Below, piece by piece: positions 22,641 through 35,225 of a stretch of DNA of 64,000 bases. The DNA is from Helichrysum umbraculigerum (Eukaryota; Streptophyta; Magnoliopsida; Asterales; Asteraceae): assembly GCA_949592205.1 (NCBI GenBank), contig CATIUR010000001.1, forward strand, positions 333,008,250 to 333,072,249, in the 5' to 3' direction. The position numbers were made by a program, and so were the translations under genes. The notes beneath the pieces were generated by a model. That model ran no database searches and was not told where the DNA came from. It saw only the letters and a list, made by a program, of their open reading frames with translations. Each line of letters opens with the position of its first letter. Positions within the stretch are counted from its first letter, which is position 1.

Positions 22641-23022
22641 TATTATTTTAATTAAAATTATACTTAATTACAAATACATTATTTAATATTAATATAAATG
22701 AATTATAAAATATTAAATATCAATTAGTTTATAAACATAAATATAACCTCAAGTATAAATATAAATTTAAGTTTAAGTACATTTTAATTAGATCGTAAAA
22801 GATAACTCTAATATATTACGGAGTACATGTTATACGATATTTGTTATTTTTGAAACGACATAGTTAAGAATACATCTTTAAATAATCATGACTTTATTTT
22901 AGCGAAAATGTTTGCGAGTATGTTAACGAGCTTCTGTAAGATACAGAAGTTGAAATAGGTATACTCGGTGATTTGCATTATCATATAATAGATCATTTTC
23001 TTTAATGAACCTTTACTCTGAC
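22641..23022. other. AT-rich spacer
   Basis: No gene or clear repeat boundary is seen. Confidence 0.5.
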
Positions 23023-23172
23023 CACTACTAAAGAATACAACTAGACCCCTTCATAAAGACCGGTTTCAAGTAAAACCGGTCTCTCTACTTCTATAACCGG
23101 TCTAAAACATTTCCAACCGGTCTAAACGAAATTCCCCGCCAATCTAAATCACATAGAAACCGGTTTGCAAAG
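23023..23172 (+). mobile_element. Possible second CACTA-like end with ACCGGTCT motifs, split by the LARD
   Basis: CACTACTAAAGAATAC at 23023 is followed by about six copies of (A)ACCGGT(CT/TT) up to the LARD insertion site. The motif resumes after the LARD (30178-30212). Subterminal repeats of this kind are typical of CACTA elements. The opposite terminus was not found. Confidence 0.35.
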
Positions 23173-23506
23173 TGTTCATGTACCATGTACTTGGGATTCA
23201 AGCCCATGGGCTCCCTAAATGGGCTGGCTCATTCCCCCTATATAAAGGGGAACCCTAGCAAACAAAAGGGAGAGATTCATTGATGAGATGACAAGGAGAA
23301 CAAGGGCAGCCCCTTCTCCTCACCATCTTCTCCATAAAGATGAGCTTGGCTCATCACCCAAAAACCATCTTCATAGATGGTATCATACCGATTCTCGCCA
23401 CCCTTAGTTTCGTTCGATACACTCTAATGGGTCCTTACGCAAGTCGCGGAGAGTAACGAATCGGTCCAACCCAACCCGCACTCAAGTGTAAAATTATGCT
23501 TGATCA
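23173..23506 (+). repeat. 5' LTR of the LARD-like element (334 bp)
   Basis: It runs from TGTTCATGTACC to TTGATCA. A TATA box CTATATAAAGG lies near 23239. It differs from the 3' LTR at seven positions by eye and has the same length. Confidence 0.95.
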
Positions 23507-23507
23507 A

Positions 23508-23526
23508 ATGGCACCATCCGTGGGAC
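23508..23526 (+). other. Candidate primer-binding site of the LARD
   Basis: TGGCACCATCCGTGGGACT lies two bases after the LTR. It has the general TGGC(G/A)CC start used by several plant Ty3/gypsy groups. The tRNA species cannot be assigned with certainty from sequence alone. Confidence 0.55.
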
Positions 23527-24339
23527 TCGCAACAATTGGTCTCGTGTTCTCTTCTTCAAACAAAGATATGTTTTCTGCTCAATTCTTCATAATTACTCAC
23601 GTTGGTGTCGCCGTCTCAGTTAAACATGATATTATTGTTTCATATTATTATACTATGGAATTTTTAACGAAAAGATGGTATTTTTTCTGCTTTTGATATC
23701 AAAATCAAGCCCATGCTGGTGGCAAATTTATTATCATTTGTTTCATAAAAAAAAAAAAGAAGAAGAAATGCACAAGTACTTAAAGCACGAGTACAATTCA
23801 AGAGGCATCTTAATGCTACTGTGCTTTTTACGTAACATAAAAGCAGAATCTTGTTTCAATTAATTTTTCACATTTTGTGTACTGGAATCTTAATCAAACA
23901 GCATGACATCTTTTCAAAATGAACTTATACGAAATTGAATGACCACAGTGGCTACAAAATTTGTCTCATTTGTACATTATCATGGTTAAATTCGGTCCAG
24001 AACTAGACCATTACATCAATCGATTAAGGGACTAAACAAAAAACGAATTTTGAAACACAAATGGCCTATCACAATTGAGATTCTTTGATCTGATCACAGC
24101 TGAATGTTGTCAATTAAATGTTGTAGAAACAATCTGGTGGCTCCATAAATGAACACAACTTAAAACCAATAGATGTTGAAGACGCACTCCAATTGCTCGA
24201 TGAAATGTCTCAACCACTCATACAAATATCTTCATCACATTGTATAACAGCTTGTTTCTCGGATTAATCTTTTTATTTATTTTAGCAGGAAGCATCGGTG
24301 GGAAGTTCTACACTCAATACCAAGTGTTCGTTAAAATGT

Positions 24340-27250
24340 CAATGGTCTGATTAGCAGCTTTTTCGGGCCTGAACGTAGCCTCTTTCTTTCATGACTAGCA
24401 GCCGCATTGTTGCCCGGTTGCAGGCCCCTCGCGGCACTTGAGCAGACCTGATCGCAGGGATGATTCGCAGTTATTTGCAGGGATGATTTGCTTCAAAATA
24501 GCATGCTGACTGGCACCAGATTATAGCCTACTGAAGGTCTGATTCGCAGCTCGTTCATGACTGCCCAGCCTTGTTTGAGCCTCCTGTGCAGCCACTCTCT
24601 GGCCTGGGGCAGCCACCATTCAGATTTGATCACAGCCACATTCAAGGCTTGATTGCAGGGGCCATTTTGGGTTACCTTGCAGCCACACTTAGGCCTGATC
24701 GTAGCTCCGTTGATGCCTGATTTTTATGACCTTAGCTGGGCCTGTCATCCCTGCCTTTTATGGCAGGCCTCCGTGCACCTGCTCCTTCAGTGAGTTCACA
24801 TTACAAAAATGTCAAGGCCTAATTAGCAGATCCGTTACCGTGCTGCCCTGTAATAACCTTGTACCCCTCGAGACACTTGACGAGCCAGTAGCTTTGTACC
24901 CTGCACACGTGAATATATGTCAAATGCTGAATCAGGTTCAAGACTTATTTTATCAGCATCATCATTGATTGAGCATCATCATCGATTGAATTATCGAGTC
25001 AGGTATGGCTTGTCTATGTAAGTATTCACTCACATCTTTGCCATGCTTACTTAGCATCACTTATTAAAACAATGGTAGGCAAAGACAAGCAGGTACGTCA
25101 TGTTCATATTTCAAATTTTCAATACAAAGTGTGTACATCTCAGAGTACAAATAGTACAACTACATCTATAGTATGCACAAGATTAGTAGCCTGCTATGGT
25201 TTTCATTCGAGCTACATTTTATGTTATGTTAACAAAACTATTTAAACTAACATGTTTTACATCATTCATGATGTACTAAATTAAACACTTTGCAATTGAT
25301 ATTATTGATAATGCCAACAACAGACCCCTAATCGCATTTCGATGCAGACAAAAGATGTTACTAATTAAAAAATGGGGTTGTGCAAATAACATATAAGATA
25401 AATGAGTCCATGAAATATTTTTTGGTCAAAAGCTTGTGATAATCTGGACTCTTATCCGAGCTATCATTGCAATAATATTTCTAATTTTACCTTATCTTTA
25501 AACATGGCCACTGATTTATACGAGATTTGGAGGTCTCATGCTTAGCCAATTAACATAATCATCAATCAAAATATCGAGACCATTATGGATCTATTCGCAG
25601 CCGCCTTTCAAGTCTGCGTACAACTCCTGATGTTTCGGCCTGCTTGTGGCCAATTTTTTAGGCACGCAAGTAGCCACTTTCGGGCCTGCTTGAGACATCT
25701 ACCGAGCACTCTACCGAATTCGGTCTGTAAGTCTTTCCATCTGATTGACATATACTACTTCGTGTAAGCTCAAGATCCAAATTCATGTGTCTAATATTTT
25801 GGATCAACATCTGCCTATTACCTGAGAAACATATGAAACTTTCATTCTTCTTAGACATTAACATACATGACTTTAAGCAAAAATTACAAATAAAGTTCCT
25901 CTATTAATTTTCACATCAACTTATTTAGATCACTTACTACTCCTTTTGCAAAAACTAAGTGTGGGTGCCAACCACAGTACTCGTACCTGTGACCAAATCT
26001 TTAACATGCTTACTTAGCTAGTTAGCAGAACTTTATGTTGCCAATTATCTATTTATTATCAAATTTTGTGGTCTCAGATTTACATATTTGCTAGGAGACT
26101 CAGAATGATATATATAATATATCAATTGGAATTTTAAAACAATATTAGTTATGGCCTTTATTTTGAGCGTACAAGGTTAAATGCCTAAGGTACTAATAGT
26201 ACATGGCTGTACAGGAAAATGAAAGAATTTGCAAGTATCAATGCATGGTATGCAACTTTGTTCCCATGTTACATACGTACATGCCTAGCTTTCTGTGAAA
26301 CAAATGAATAATTATTCATTTTCCAAAGTCACCATAGTTATCATGCAACTTGTTTTCAGTTGAGTAGTGAGCAAGTCCATACAGATTTGATTTCAGCTCT
26401 ATTCCCTGGTCACTTCTACTTGCTATTTTCGGGTCTGCTTACAACCATTTTTAAAGGCCTACTGGGCCACATGCTTGTGTTACTCTCCTGGATACCCGCT
26501 GCCCAATTCTTATGCCTTCTCCCAAGCTTGGTTCGTAAGTTTGTTCATATGATTACACAAACACAACTATGTGTAAGTTGGAATCCAAATTCAGGTGTTA
26601 CATGATTTGGATCGTCATCTACTTACTTTTACAAAACTCTTACAAAAATATACAACTTTGCTACTTACAGAAAAAAGAGTTCAATATACTACTATATCGG
26701 TTTTAATCAGACTCTTATCAATTGACCTGAGCCTGGATATATATTCATTACCATGATATTTTTATCTGATCACGTTTTTAATTAAAAGTTGTTAACACAA
26801 CCTGGTAGTCACGTGAACCAACATAACTCAAGGTTTGCGAACGTTGAATAGGCACGTCGAGTGCTCAATAAAATGTATTATCTAAGTTTGCAGCTATTTT
26901 TGCATAATGTGCCACATTTTTTTTGCGGTGTAGTACTTTTTTTTGTTAGCAGGATGCAAAACGGAATTAATCACAGCTGCCCTAGATGGTCGGCGCAGCT
27001 ACATTTCGGTCCCCCTTTTGAGTCATCATCACAGCCTTTTCGGGCCTGCTTTCCAGCTCACCTCGGGTCCATTTGCAGCCCTTTTTCGGGCCTAAATGCA
27101 GCCCTTCGGGCCTTAATTGCAGCAGCATTCAAGGGATCATAACCACATCGTTAGGCTGATTTACAGCCACATTTCAAGGGCTATTAGCAGCCACTTTCGG
27201 ACTTGCTCGCAGCTGCATTCAAGAACATCTTCCCAGGCCATCCGACAAGC
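24340..27250 (+). repeat. Dispersed GCAGCC / TTCGGGCCTG segments inside the LARD
   Basis: Degenerate phrases built on GCAGCC(A/G)C, TTCGGGCCTG and GATTCGCAG recur in four clusters (24340-24760, 25585-25720, 26375-26520, 26960-27240). Clusters two and three are followed by related 100-bp tails (about 25725-25815 and 26530-26635), so the interior has grown by segmental duplication. The open frames across them are not supported as genes. Confidence 0.6.
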
Positions 27251-28369
27251 CACTTACCAAGCTATCTGCTACACTTTGTAAGTATTTCTACGAAAGTAAA
27301 ACAAAAAACGCACATACATGATTTGCACCAAAAACCATGGTTTTAACATCCTTTCTTCACAAAGCTTACATTTCAAAGGTAAAAAACTCAACTTTTGAGT
27401 TTATACGACTTTGAAAAAGCACAAAGTTACAATGAGTTGCAATCATTAATTTTACTTTTATCATAAGCAAATATAACAGTGGGCATATAAACACATGTAC
27501 TTTATGATAACATCTTCATAAAGCCAATGGTATAATCACCACCTTTTATAAATGTGCCACTGTCATTTTACATGACTTCTGTAAAGAAATCTTTTTCTCA
27601 GTTTTTTCATGGAAAAAACATATAGACATATGTCCTTTACACATTTCGTAATAACATATTCATCTTGTGTTACTGTTCACATTTTGTTAACAAAACTCAT
27701 GCCGTCATAATTTGAACTAGTAGTATGCTTGATACAACACTTAATGTGTTCAAGTAACTTGGTCATTTAATTCAAGTTATAATGCTCAAGTAAATGACCA
27801 AATCAAAAATGAATTTCTAAACACATATTATTCATTCAACTGGTATATGTTCCGGACTAATTCTTGTTAACAGTTTTCAATTCAAGATTTAAAATCAAGC
27901 TGGTGGTTTCTTGAACCATGACCATATACAGTCAGTAACAATTCTGATCGCGATTACAAATCACGCATTACCCATGATCGCAACCCATGTTGTGTTCTGC
28001 TTGTGTTCCATGCAATTTAGTTGCACAAGCATAACGGTGACACCCAATCATTATTTTAAGTTCAACACTGCTAACAGTTTTAGCAATATTGAACTGGGGG
28101 AACCAGGATACAATATTGGCCCTGATAGGTTCTTTCATAGTCACCATTCTTTTGAGTCGGTTTGAAACCTCATGTGATAAATTGCCTTAGCCCGAATAGA
28201 CGCAACTCACCGACCAACAGGTATTGAGATTTTGCTCAACTATTCAGTGTTGTGTTATTCATCATGGAGTTTGGTATCATTGAACTTCTCAGGTATGCTC
28301 TTTATTATTAGGCATTCCAGCCTCGCTTTACGCATACAGCTCTGTATTATTGTGCTTTAAAAACAGGGA

Positions 28370-28765
28370 TGAGCAATAAGCTATTAAGCCCCAATTATCA
28401 GACAGGCATTGAGCTTTTAAGCTCTACTGTTCAGATTGAGCTATTAAGCTCTACTTATCAGACATGATTGAGCTTTTAAGCTCTATTATTCAGATTGAGC
28501 TATTAAGCTCTATTTATCAGACAGGATTGAGCTTTTAAGCTCTACTTTTCAGATTGAGCGATTAAGCTCTACTTATCAAACAAGATTGAGCTTTCAAGCT
28601 CGGCTTTTCAGATTGAGCTATTAAGCTCTACTTATTACACATGGTCGAGTTATTATGACATGCTTTCATACTGAGCTCTTAAGCTCTACTTTCAACACGA
28701 GCTTTTAAGCTCTGCTCTTCAGACATGGATGAGCTATTAAGCTCTACTTTCCAGGATAAGCTATG
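28370..28765 (+). repeat. GAGCTNTTAAGCTC tandem array in the LARD
   Basis: About 13 units of roughly 29 bp alternate GAGCTATTAAGCTC and GAGCTTTTAAGCTC, separated by short TACTTATCAGACA-type spacers, giving a period near 58 bp. Each unit is almost palindromic. Confidence 0.85.
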
Positions 28766-29836
28766 CCTTCAAATTGAGCTACCATAAGCCTTCAAAAGGT
28801 CGTTCATGCCTCAATACAATACCAATCTAAAAATGTTATTTGTGAACGACCGATGCAAGCCCAGAGGGGAATGATCACCCCCTCTGCGAATCAAATAAAA
28901 GTTGTTCACTCCAGAAGACTTGCCATATTTTCCATGTTTATGCAAGTCAAAACATGCAAGGTGCTAACATGCACTCATGGCCACCCCGTTGGCCGGGGTT
29001 ATCCTATATAACCCCACGTTGCCCCACTCCCTGCACTTGGCTGACAGAATCAACCGAATTAGCAGACAGGAGTGGCGGTCCTGCCATAGTGGAAGGTGAA
29101 TTCTAGCCCTATCCCTGGTAGAGATCCACCTCAACCAGTAGGTTGGCAAAGTGTTGGGTCAGACCAAGGCAGGAATGACACAAGCATCCGCCAGTAGGCT
29201 TGCTAGCTGGACGTTCCCTGCACCGAAGGCAGCTAGAATTGCCAAGTCATGACTAACCAGACAAGATGAAAACAAACAAACAAGCAAAACAATAACTGTT
29301 TAAAATCAAACTCAATTACTCAAGTCAATCGTGTGCTGCAGCACAACAATTAGTTCAACATGGTTCTTGATAAAATTACGATATCGAACTGGGGGAGTGA
29401 TGATATATTATATGTCCCCCCAAACAGTATACTATGTCAGTTCTATAGACTGACCGCTATTGCAATTATGTTGCTAACTACCCTGCACTCCTCATCACCC
29501 AAACAACGACATGCTTACTTTGCTAGCAGGTTCATAGTCGCAGGTTCATTGTCAGGACTGACTCTGACCAGACTACCATTTTTTACACGTCTGACATCCA
29601 TGCTATGGTTATACTTACATTATTTACATACTGCTAGCATACTCATTATCGCAAGTTCTTTGGCCACATTATCTTATTTTTGCAGGTCTTTTGACGTTTT
29701 GACATGTCCCCATGCCATATTTAGCATACAATTATGCTTACAGGTTCATCATCCCTCTGGGTGCAGGTTTTTGGCAACAACATATTTATAGTTCGATACG
29801 ACAATTATAAACTTGTCGTACCGAACTAGGGGGACT

Positions 29837-30170
29837 TGTTCATGTACCATGTACTTGGGATTCAAGCCCATGGGCTCCCTAAATGGGCCGGCTCATTCCC
29901 CCTATATAAAGGGGAACCCTAGCAAACAAAAGGGAGAGATTCATTGATGAGATGACAAGGAGAACAAGGGCAACCCCTTCTCCCCATCATCTTCTCCATC
30001 AAGATGAGCTTGGCTCATCACCCAAAACCCATCTTCATAGATGGTATCATACCGATTCTCGCCACCCTTAGTTTCGTTCGATACACTCTAATGGGTCCTT
30101 ACGTAAGTCGCGGAGAGTAACGAATCGGTCCAACCCAACCCGCACTCAAGTGTAAAATTATGCTTGATCA
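29837..30170 (+). repeat. 3' LTR of the LARD-like element (334 bp)
   Basis: It is colinear with 23173-23506 with seven substitutions and no indels by eye. It is preceded by the polypurine tract at 29825-29836 and followed by the target duplication CAAAG. Confidence 0.95.
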
Positions 30171-32952
30171 CAAAGTAGAACCCGGTCTTTTTTAGGTAAC
30201 CGGTCCCCTTTCATATCGGAGGGAAAACAAAAAATTCATTTTTCAGACTTTCACATATCCCGCCAACAATTTATTCTTCCCCAAATATTATTTGGTACTG
30301 GGTGAAAAACAAAAAGCCCTTTTACAAATCTCACATCCAAAAATCAAAAACTTTTCTTCTCCAAACCCTAAATCGATTGTCGCTACTATCACCTCTAAAC
30401 CTTAATTGATTCTCACTACCGTTGCCTCCCAATCGTCAGCCACTATCATCACCACATCCAAATCGCAGGTCACCGCCATCAACTCCAAATGGTAGGGTTT
30501 TTCCTTTTTCAATTTTACTATATAATGGCAGGGTTTTATTTAAGTTCATCATTTTATCCATCAGCCTTAATTTTAACACAGTTGTCTATAGTGCTGTCCA
30601 TATTTGATAAGGTATGTGTGAAGTTTTTGTATTAATTTGTTATTAATTTTTTTTGGTAGTAGTTACTTACAAATGTATATTATTTATTGTTGGATTTTTG
30701 TATACATGAGCTGGTGTTGTATAATGTTATACAAGGTTCTTGATTATACATGAGTCACATAACAATACTTGTGTATTTGACCTAGTACTTGAAATTCAGT
30801 TGTCAAGACATTAAAATTTGGCATGTAGGGTTGTTCTGTGTATCTGAGCAATTGCTAACCAAACTGTCATGTACAATTAATAATTTCTAACGTTACTTGT
30901 TATTGTAGGACCAAAACAGAATTGATGTGGGTGAGCCACGACAACGCATAAAGAGAGGACCTAACAAAATAAAAGAAAACCCCCTTTCCCTATGATGTGG
31001 TGGACGAACGGTTGGTGGAGGAATGGGTAATGCACACACAGCCGGAGCAAAAACCAGGGGTCCTTGAACAGGGGGTTAAAAAATGGGGAGTGGAAAATCT
31101 ACAAGATATGAAGGTAATCGGTAATTGTGTATTACAGTATGCAATGCCTATGCTAAATACTTGCATCTTAGTGGTTTTTTGTTTTATACTAATTAGCTCA
31201 TAATGGAGTATTATTTCTGATTCGGTCAGATATTATGATATAGTAGGACTAATAGATATAGTAAGCTAACTAATAAGCTCATAAATATGCATGTACATAA
31301 GCATGCCATTGGTAGACCAATCAATAAGAGGAACAACTTACAACACTTGATTCAAATGTGAGTACCATTCCTTCTTCGGCTGTTGCTTCGTTACAATATT
31401 TATAGTTAATTTGCAGTTCCAAATAATCAAGTTAGTTTTTGTTTTGCAAGTATGATGGGTATTGTTATACTTGTTTACCATCAGTTAATAGCCATAATGC
31501 TCGTTTACCTTAATTTAGTTGGAGGGAACACTCACATGACCACTAATATAGAATGTGGCTTATATATAGATGGGTATTTATATCTAGTTTCACATAGCTT
31601 GCGAATGTCTAGCTGATTTTTTGGTGAAGTTTTTTCCAGGTGAACTGCAAATAACTTTCAGCAAACATGTAACTTCACACAATTCAGATGCCTTACGGTA
31701 CATCTAGTATTTATTCTTTTAGTAATTTAATGTTGGGTCATATAATTGTTGATTGCTTGGTTTTTTAAGATGAATTTAGGCGGGTCATATAATTGTTGGA
31801 TAGATAATTAATCTGATTATGTGACCTTGTAAAGGAGAATCTATGTTTGTGTACGACATGTTATTTACTCAAGCTCTCATCATCTTACATGAACGTAATC
31901 CTATAGTGATCTGATTTTCTGGTTTGAGTTCAGTATCTACTAATACTAGTATTTACATATAAGGCCATTCTTTTGTTAATGTTGTTGATCCCCGTTGTTT
32001 ATTTATCTTTTATTGTGCAGGCACTTCTCATTTGGATTGAATGCGATGCTTGCTTGGGTAAAATAAACTATGGAGAATTCGTTACTCACTTGGTTAAGCT
32101 AGTTGTATTATGTTATCTCAACAATATAAGAGGTATGGATTCTCTTCTAAATCCTTGAGAACGGCAATATCCAACATTGTTTTGTTTAGTTAGATACTTA
32201 GATGCATAATAATCATTTTATTGTTTTAGATCTTAATGCTTGTGAGTGCATATATTGTTTGTTGATTCTTAAGTCTACTAGATGTCTGTTGTTGAATAGA
32301 ACATGTTGGATAAATCTTGTCATGGTGAATGACTTCTTAAATTCCATATGCTAATGCATGTTTCGTTTAAAGTAACTAAATTCATCTAGAAGATGTGTTG
32401 CAAGGGTTATAATGTTCAATCGTTATTTTATTTATTTATTTATTTATTTATATATTTTTTGCGGTGAGATTATAATCAGTTATATATGTTTGATTAGATT
32501 ACATTCTTCAGACTCTTTGAGGACCGATTGTTGATTCATTGAAGCGTTTGAAGTGGAACTATCATCCACTTGTGCAAGAAAGCCCCTAACGAGGTTAGTA
32601 AATTAAACTCATTCTAATGATGCTGGCTATTAATTAGCGTATATACACATCACGATGGATCGGGAAACTAGCTTATACTTAACATTAACACATAGTGATT
32701 GTTGTTTTTTCAGCTGTTCCAGTATGTGCAGATGATTTCACTACTAGCTAACTACATTGCCGAAAGAAAAAAACAAAGCAGAATTAGCAAAGTTGGGACT
32801 ACTGTGTTATGGATATGAGCTTAATGCTTACGAACATAGTTATTTTCATAGGATTGTAATTGTAGTCAGTAACCATGTATTCTTTTCATATTTATATATC
32901 ATTGTCCTTTAAGTTCATTGTGGTTCTGTACTTCTGTTTTGATCAGAAGTTG
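30171..32952 (+). pseudogene. Unrecognised multi-exon gene relic
   Basis: No gene family is identified. An exon-like segment at 30909-31113 has a good acceptor (TTATTGTAG) and donor (AAG|GTAATC). It encodes a charged stretch (RIDVGEPRQRIKRGPNKIKE, then a 1-base frame slip at a C/T run near 30985, then VVDERLVEEWVMHTQPEQKP). Another open segment at 32021-32132, after TATTGTGCAG, encodes GKINYGEFVTHLV, which resembles the second half of an EF-hand loop but lacks the calcium-binding Asp residues. Exon phases do not join cleanly, so this is probably decayed. It may be internal sequence of the CACTA-like element that starts at 23023, or independent sequence. A TTTA run lies near 32428-32455. Confidence 0.3.
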
Positions 32953-33792
32953 CGTGACACCCGGTCAAAATAACCCAAAATTAGTTCCTAATTTAAACTT
33001 TTAAAACACGTAATTACATACGTGTCAATACTCAAGTACACAAGTATTATATATATATGTATATATATAAACATAAACGATTAATTAATAATCGCAAATA
33101 CACGAACCAAACAAAACGTAGAAACCCAAAATAAAAATTGGTGAAAAACATTTTTAAACAAAGTATTATTATTAAGGATAATAATTACGTACTCTGTTTT
33201 AAATTTAAATACATTTTAGATATTGAAAACTATCCGTACATTTTAAGTTAAACAAAGATATATTTTTATATCTCTTTAAAAGTATTTTTATAAAATACTT
33301 TGATTTAAAACGTATACGATTCTATTTTTAGAAAATTATCATTTTAAAGGATTATACTATTTAACGATCGGGTACGCGAACACGGGACGAAAACTACACA
33401 CCCACCTCAATAATTGAGGCCGGTGTATATACACCGACCCCAATTATTTCCCTCTCACAAACACACACTCGGATCATTCTCATCTCTCTCGGCTCTCCTT
33501 CTCTTTCGGTTTTTCTTCATCAATCATCATCCACAACAATCAACAACATCAACAACATAATCATCATCATAATCTGGATCATCATCATCATCGTCTTCAT
33601 CGTTCATCACCATCAAACTTCATTTTCGGTTCCAATTTCAATTAGTAAGAATCACTAACTCTTTTTCGTTAATTTGATGTTTTTAATACATTATATAACA
33701 TGTAGTAACATTATACTAAACTGTTAGTATGTGAAAATTGATTTAAAACTAGTTTTGTTAAGTTGCTGCACGAACAGACCAAACCCAGACCT

Positions 33793-34008
33793 TTGAATCC
33801 GGCGGATTCAAGGTGAATCCGGCGGATTCCTGCCCAAACCCAATGAATACGGCGTATTCGGGTGAATACGGCGTATTCCCCACACCTTGAGCCCAACACG
33901 GCATATTCGGGTGAATACGGCGTATTCCCCAAACTTTGAGTCCAATCCGGCGGATTCCCTTCGAAACCATTGAATACGACGTATTCAAACTAATACGGCG
34001 GATTCCCC
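33793..34008 (+). repeat. Array of GAATNCGGCGNATTC near-palindromes in LTR E
   Basis: About eight copies of GAATCCGGCGGATTC or GAATACGGCGTATTC, some degenerate, are spaced 20-40 bp apart. The two versions keep complementary arms (GAATCC/GGATTC and GAATAC/GTATTC). The antisense open frames here come from this array and are not genes. Confidence 0.88.
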
Positions 34009-34769
34009 CTTTATATTTCATGATCCAACGGATCAATAAACTAGCTCTGTGAATTCTAGCTAAAACAGAACAAATAAATTTTCGAAAACGTCGACGATTT
34101 AACAACTTAAAACAGGGTAGCTTCTCGATGAAAATTTTATTATAACGGATTGGGTTCAAATTCACACGGTCATTCGAAAACGACCAAATGGTCAAGGCTA
34201 AGTACCTTAGCCTAGCCAGTTTTAGGCCATCCGGGGTCGTCTAGGGGTCGAAAATGGCATATTTTCAGTTTTCGGACTTGTGCCAAATTTTGTAAATTAT
34301 GAAATAAAGTGTAACGGATATAATGAACTTGAGTAACAACTAAACTTATATGATACGACTTATATGCAAAACACGTGTACTTTTATAAGCACAACAAATC
34401 ATGTATAATAATAATAGTTTGAAATTATTATTACAAACCGTCACCAACAAGCCGTACATTTTACAAAACTTCAAACGTAAATACGAGGCGAATACTTTGG
34501 ACTCAATTAATCAAACAAACAACTATAAGAGCGATTAATTAAAGCATTCACTTACACTTATACAATCTTGCGTGTTTAGGACACTAGGAGGTTACGTTGG
34601 TTCACGCGCACACTTTAGGATTGCTTGCTCTACAGGTGAGTCTCACTGCCCCTTTTTACTGTTTTCACTTTGGGGGAGGTGCATCACTTGTTTACTGAAT
34701 ATATTGTTTACAAAATATATTTGTTACTGCTATTGCTTGTTTACTGTGTGTAATTGTTTACTAAAATTT

Positions 34770-35225
34770 CTTGAAATACTAATACAAGTACAAATTGTAT
34801 TGTTTTACCGACTTTAATACCAGTACAAAAGGTATTATTTTACAAACTATAATACAAGTACAAAATGTATTATTTTACTGATTTGAATACCAGTACAAAA
34901 GGTATTATTTTACAAACTATAATACAAGTACAAAATGTATTATTTTACTGATTTGAATACAAGTACAAAATGTATTGTTTTACCGACTGTAATACCAGTA
35001 CAAAATGTATTATTTTACAAACTATAATACAAGTACAAAATGTATTATTTTACTGATTTGAATACAAGTACAAAATGTATTGTTTTACCGACTGTAATAC
35101 CAGTACAAAAGGTATTATTTTACAAACTATAATACAAGTACAAAATGTATTATTTTACTGATTTGAATACAAGTACAAAATGTATTATTCTACCGACATT
35201 AATACAAATACAAAATGTATTAATT
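34770..35225 (+). repeat. 35-bp tandem repeat, about 13 copies, in LTR E
   Basis: The unit has the form AATACAAGTACAAAATGTAT plus TATTTTACTGATTTG-type sequence, with alternating variants. Each unit contains AATAC...GTATT arms, so each could fold on itself. Confidence 0.9.

Larger units (their letters stand above)
23173..30170 (+). mobile_element. Large non-coding LTR retrotransposon (LARD-like), complete, 6998 bp
   Basis: Two 334-bp LTRs flank 6330 bp with no protein of recognisable retrotransposon type. CAAAG occurs on both sides (23168-23172 and 30171-30175), the 5-bp target duplication. A candidate primer site follows the 5' LTR (TGGCACCATCCGTGGGA) and a polypurine tract (AACTAGGGGGACT) precedes the 3' LTR. 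The interior has GCAGCC/CGGGCCTG-rich segments, internal duplications, a GAGCT array and hairpins. Small LTRs with a long gene-free interior fit a LARD, mobilised by another element's proteins. Confidence 0.85.

Noticed and set aside
23496..29791. Several 60-143 codon frames in the LARD interior as possible genes
   Set aside because: They show no motifs and are built from GCAGCC-type repeats or low-complexity sequence. None has a convincing start context.
33711..34195. Antisense frames rich in GIRRI repeats
   Set aside because: They are read through the GAATNCGGCGNATTC array in solo LTR E.
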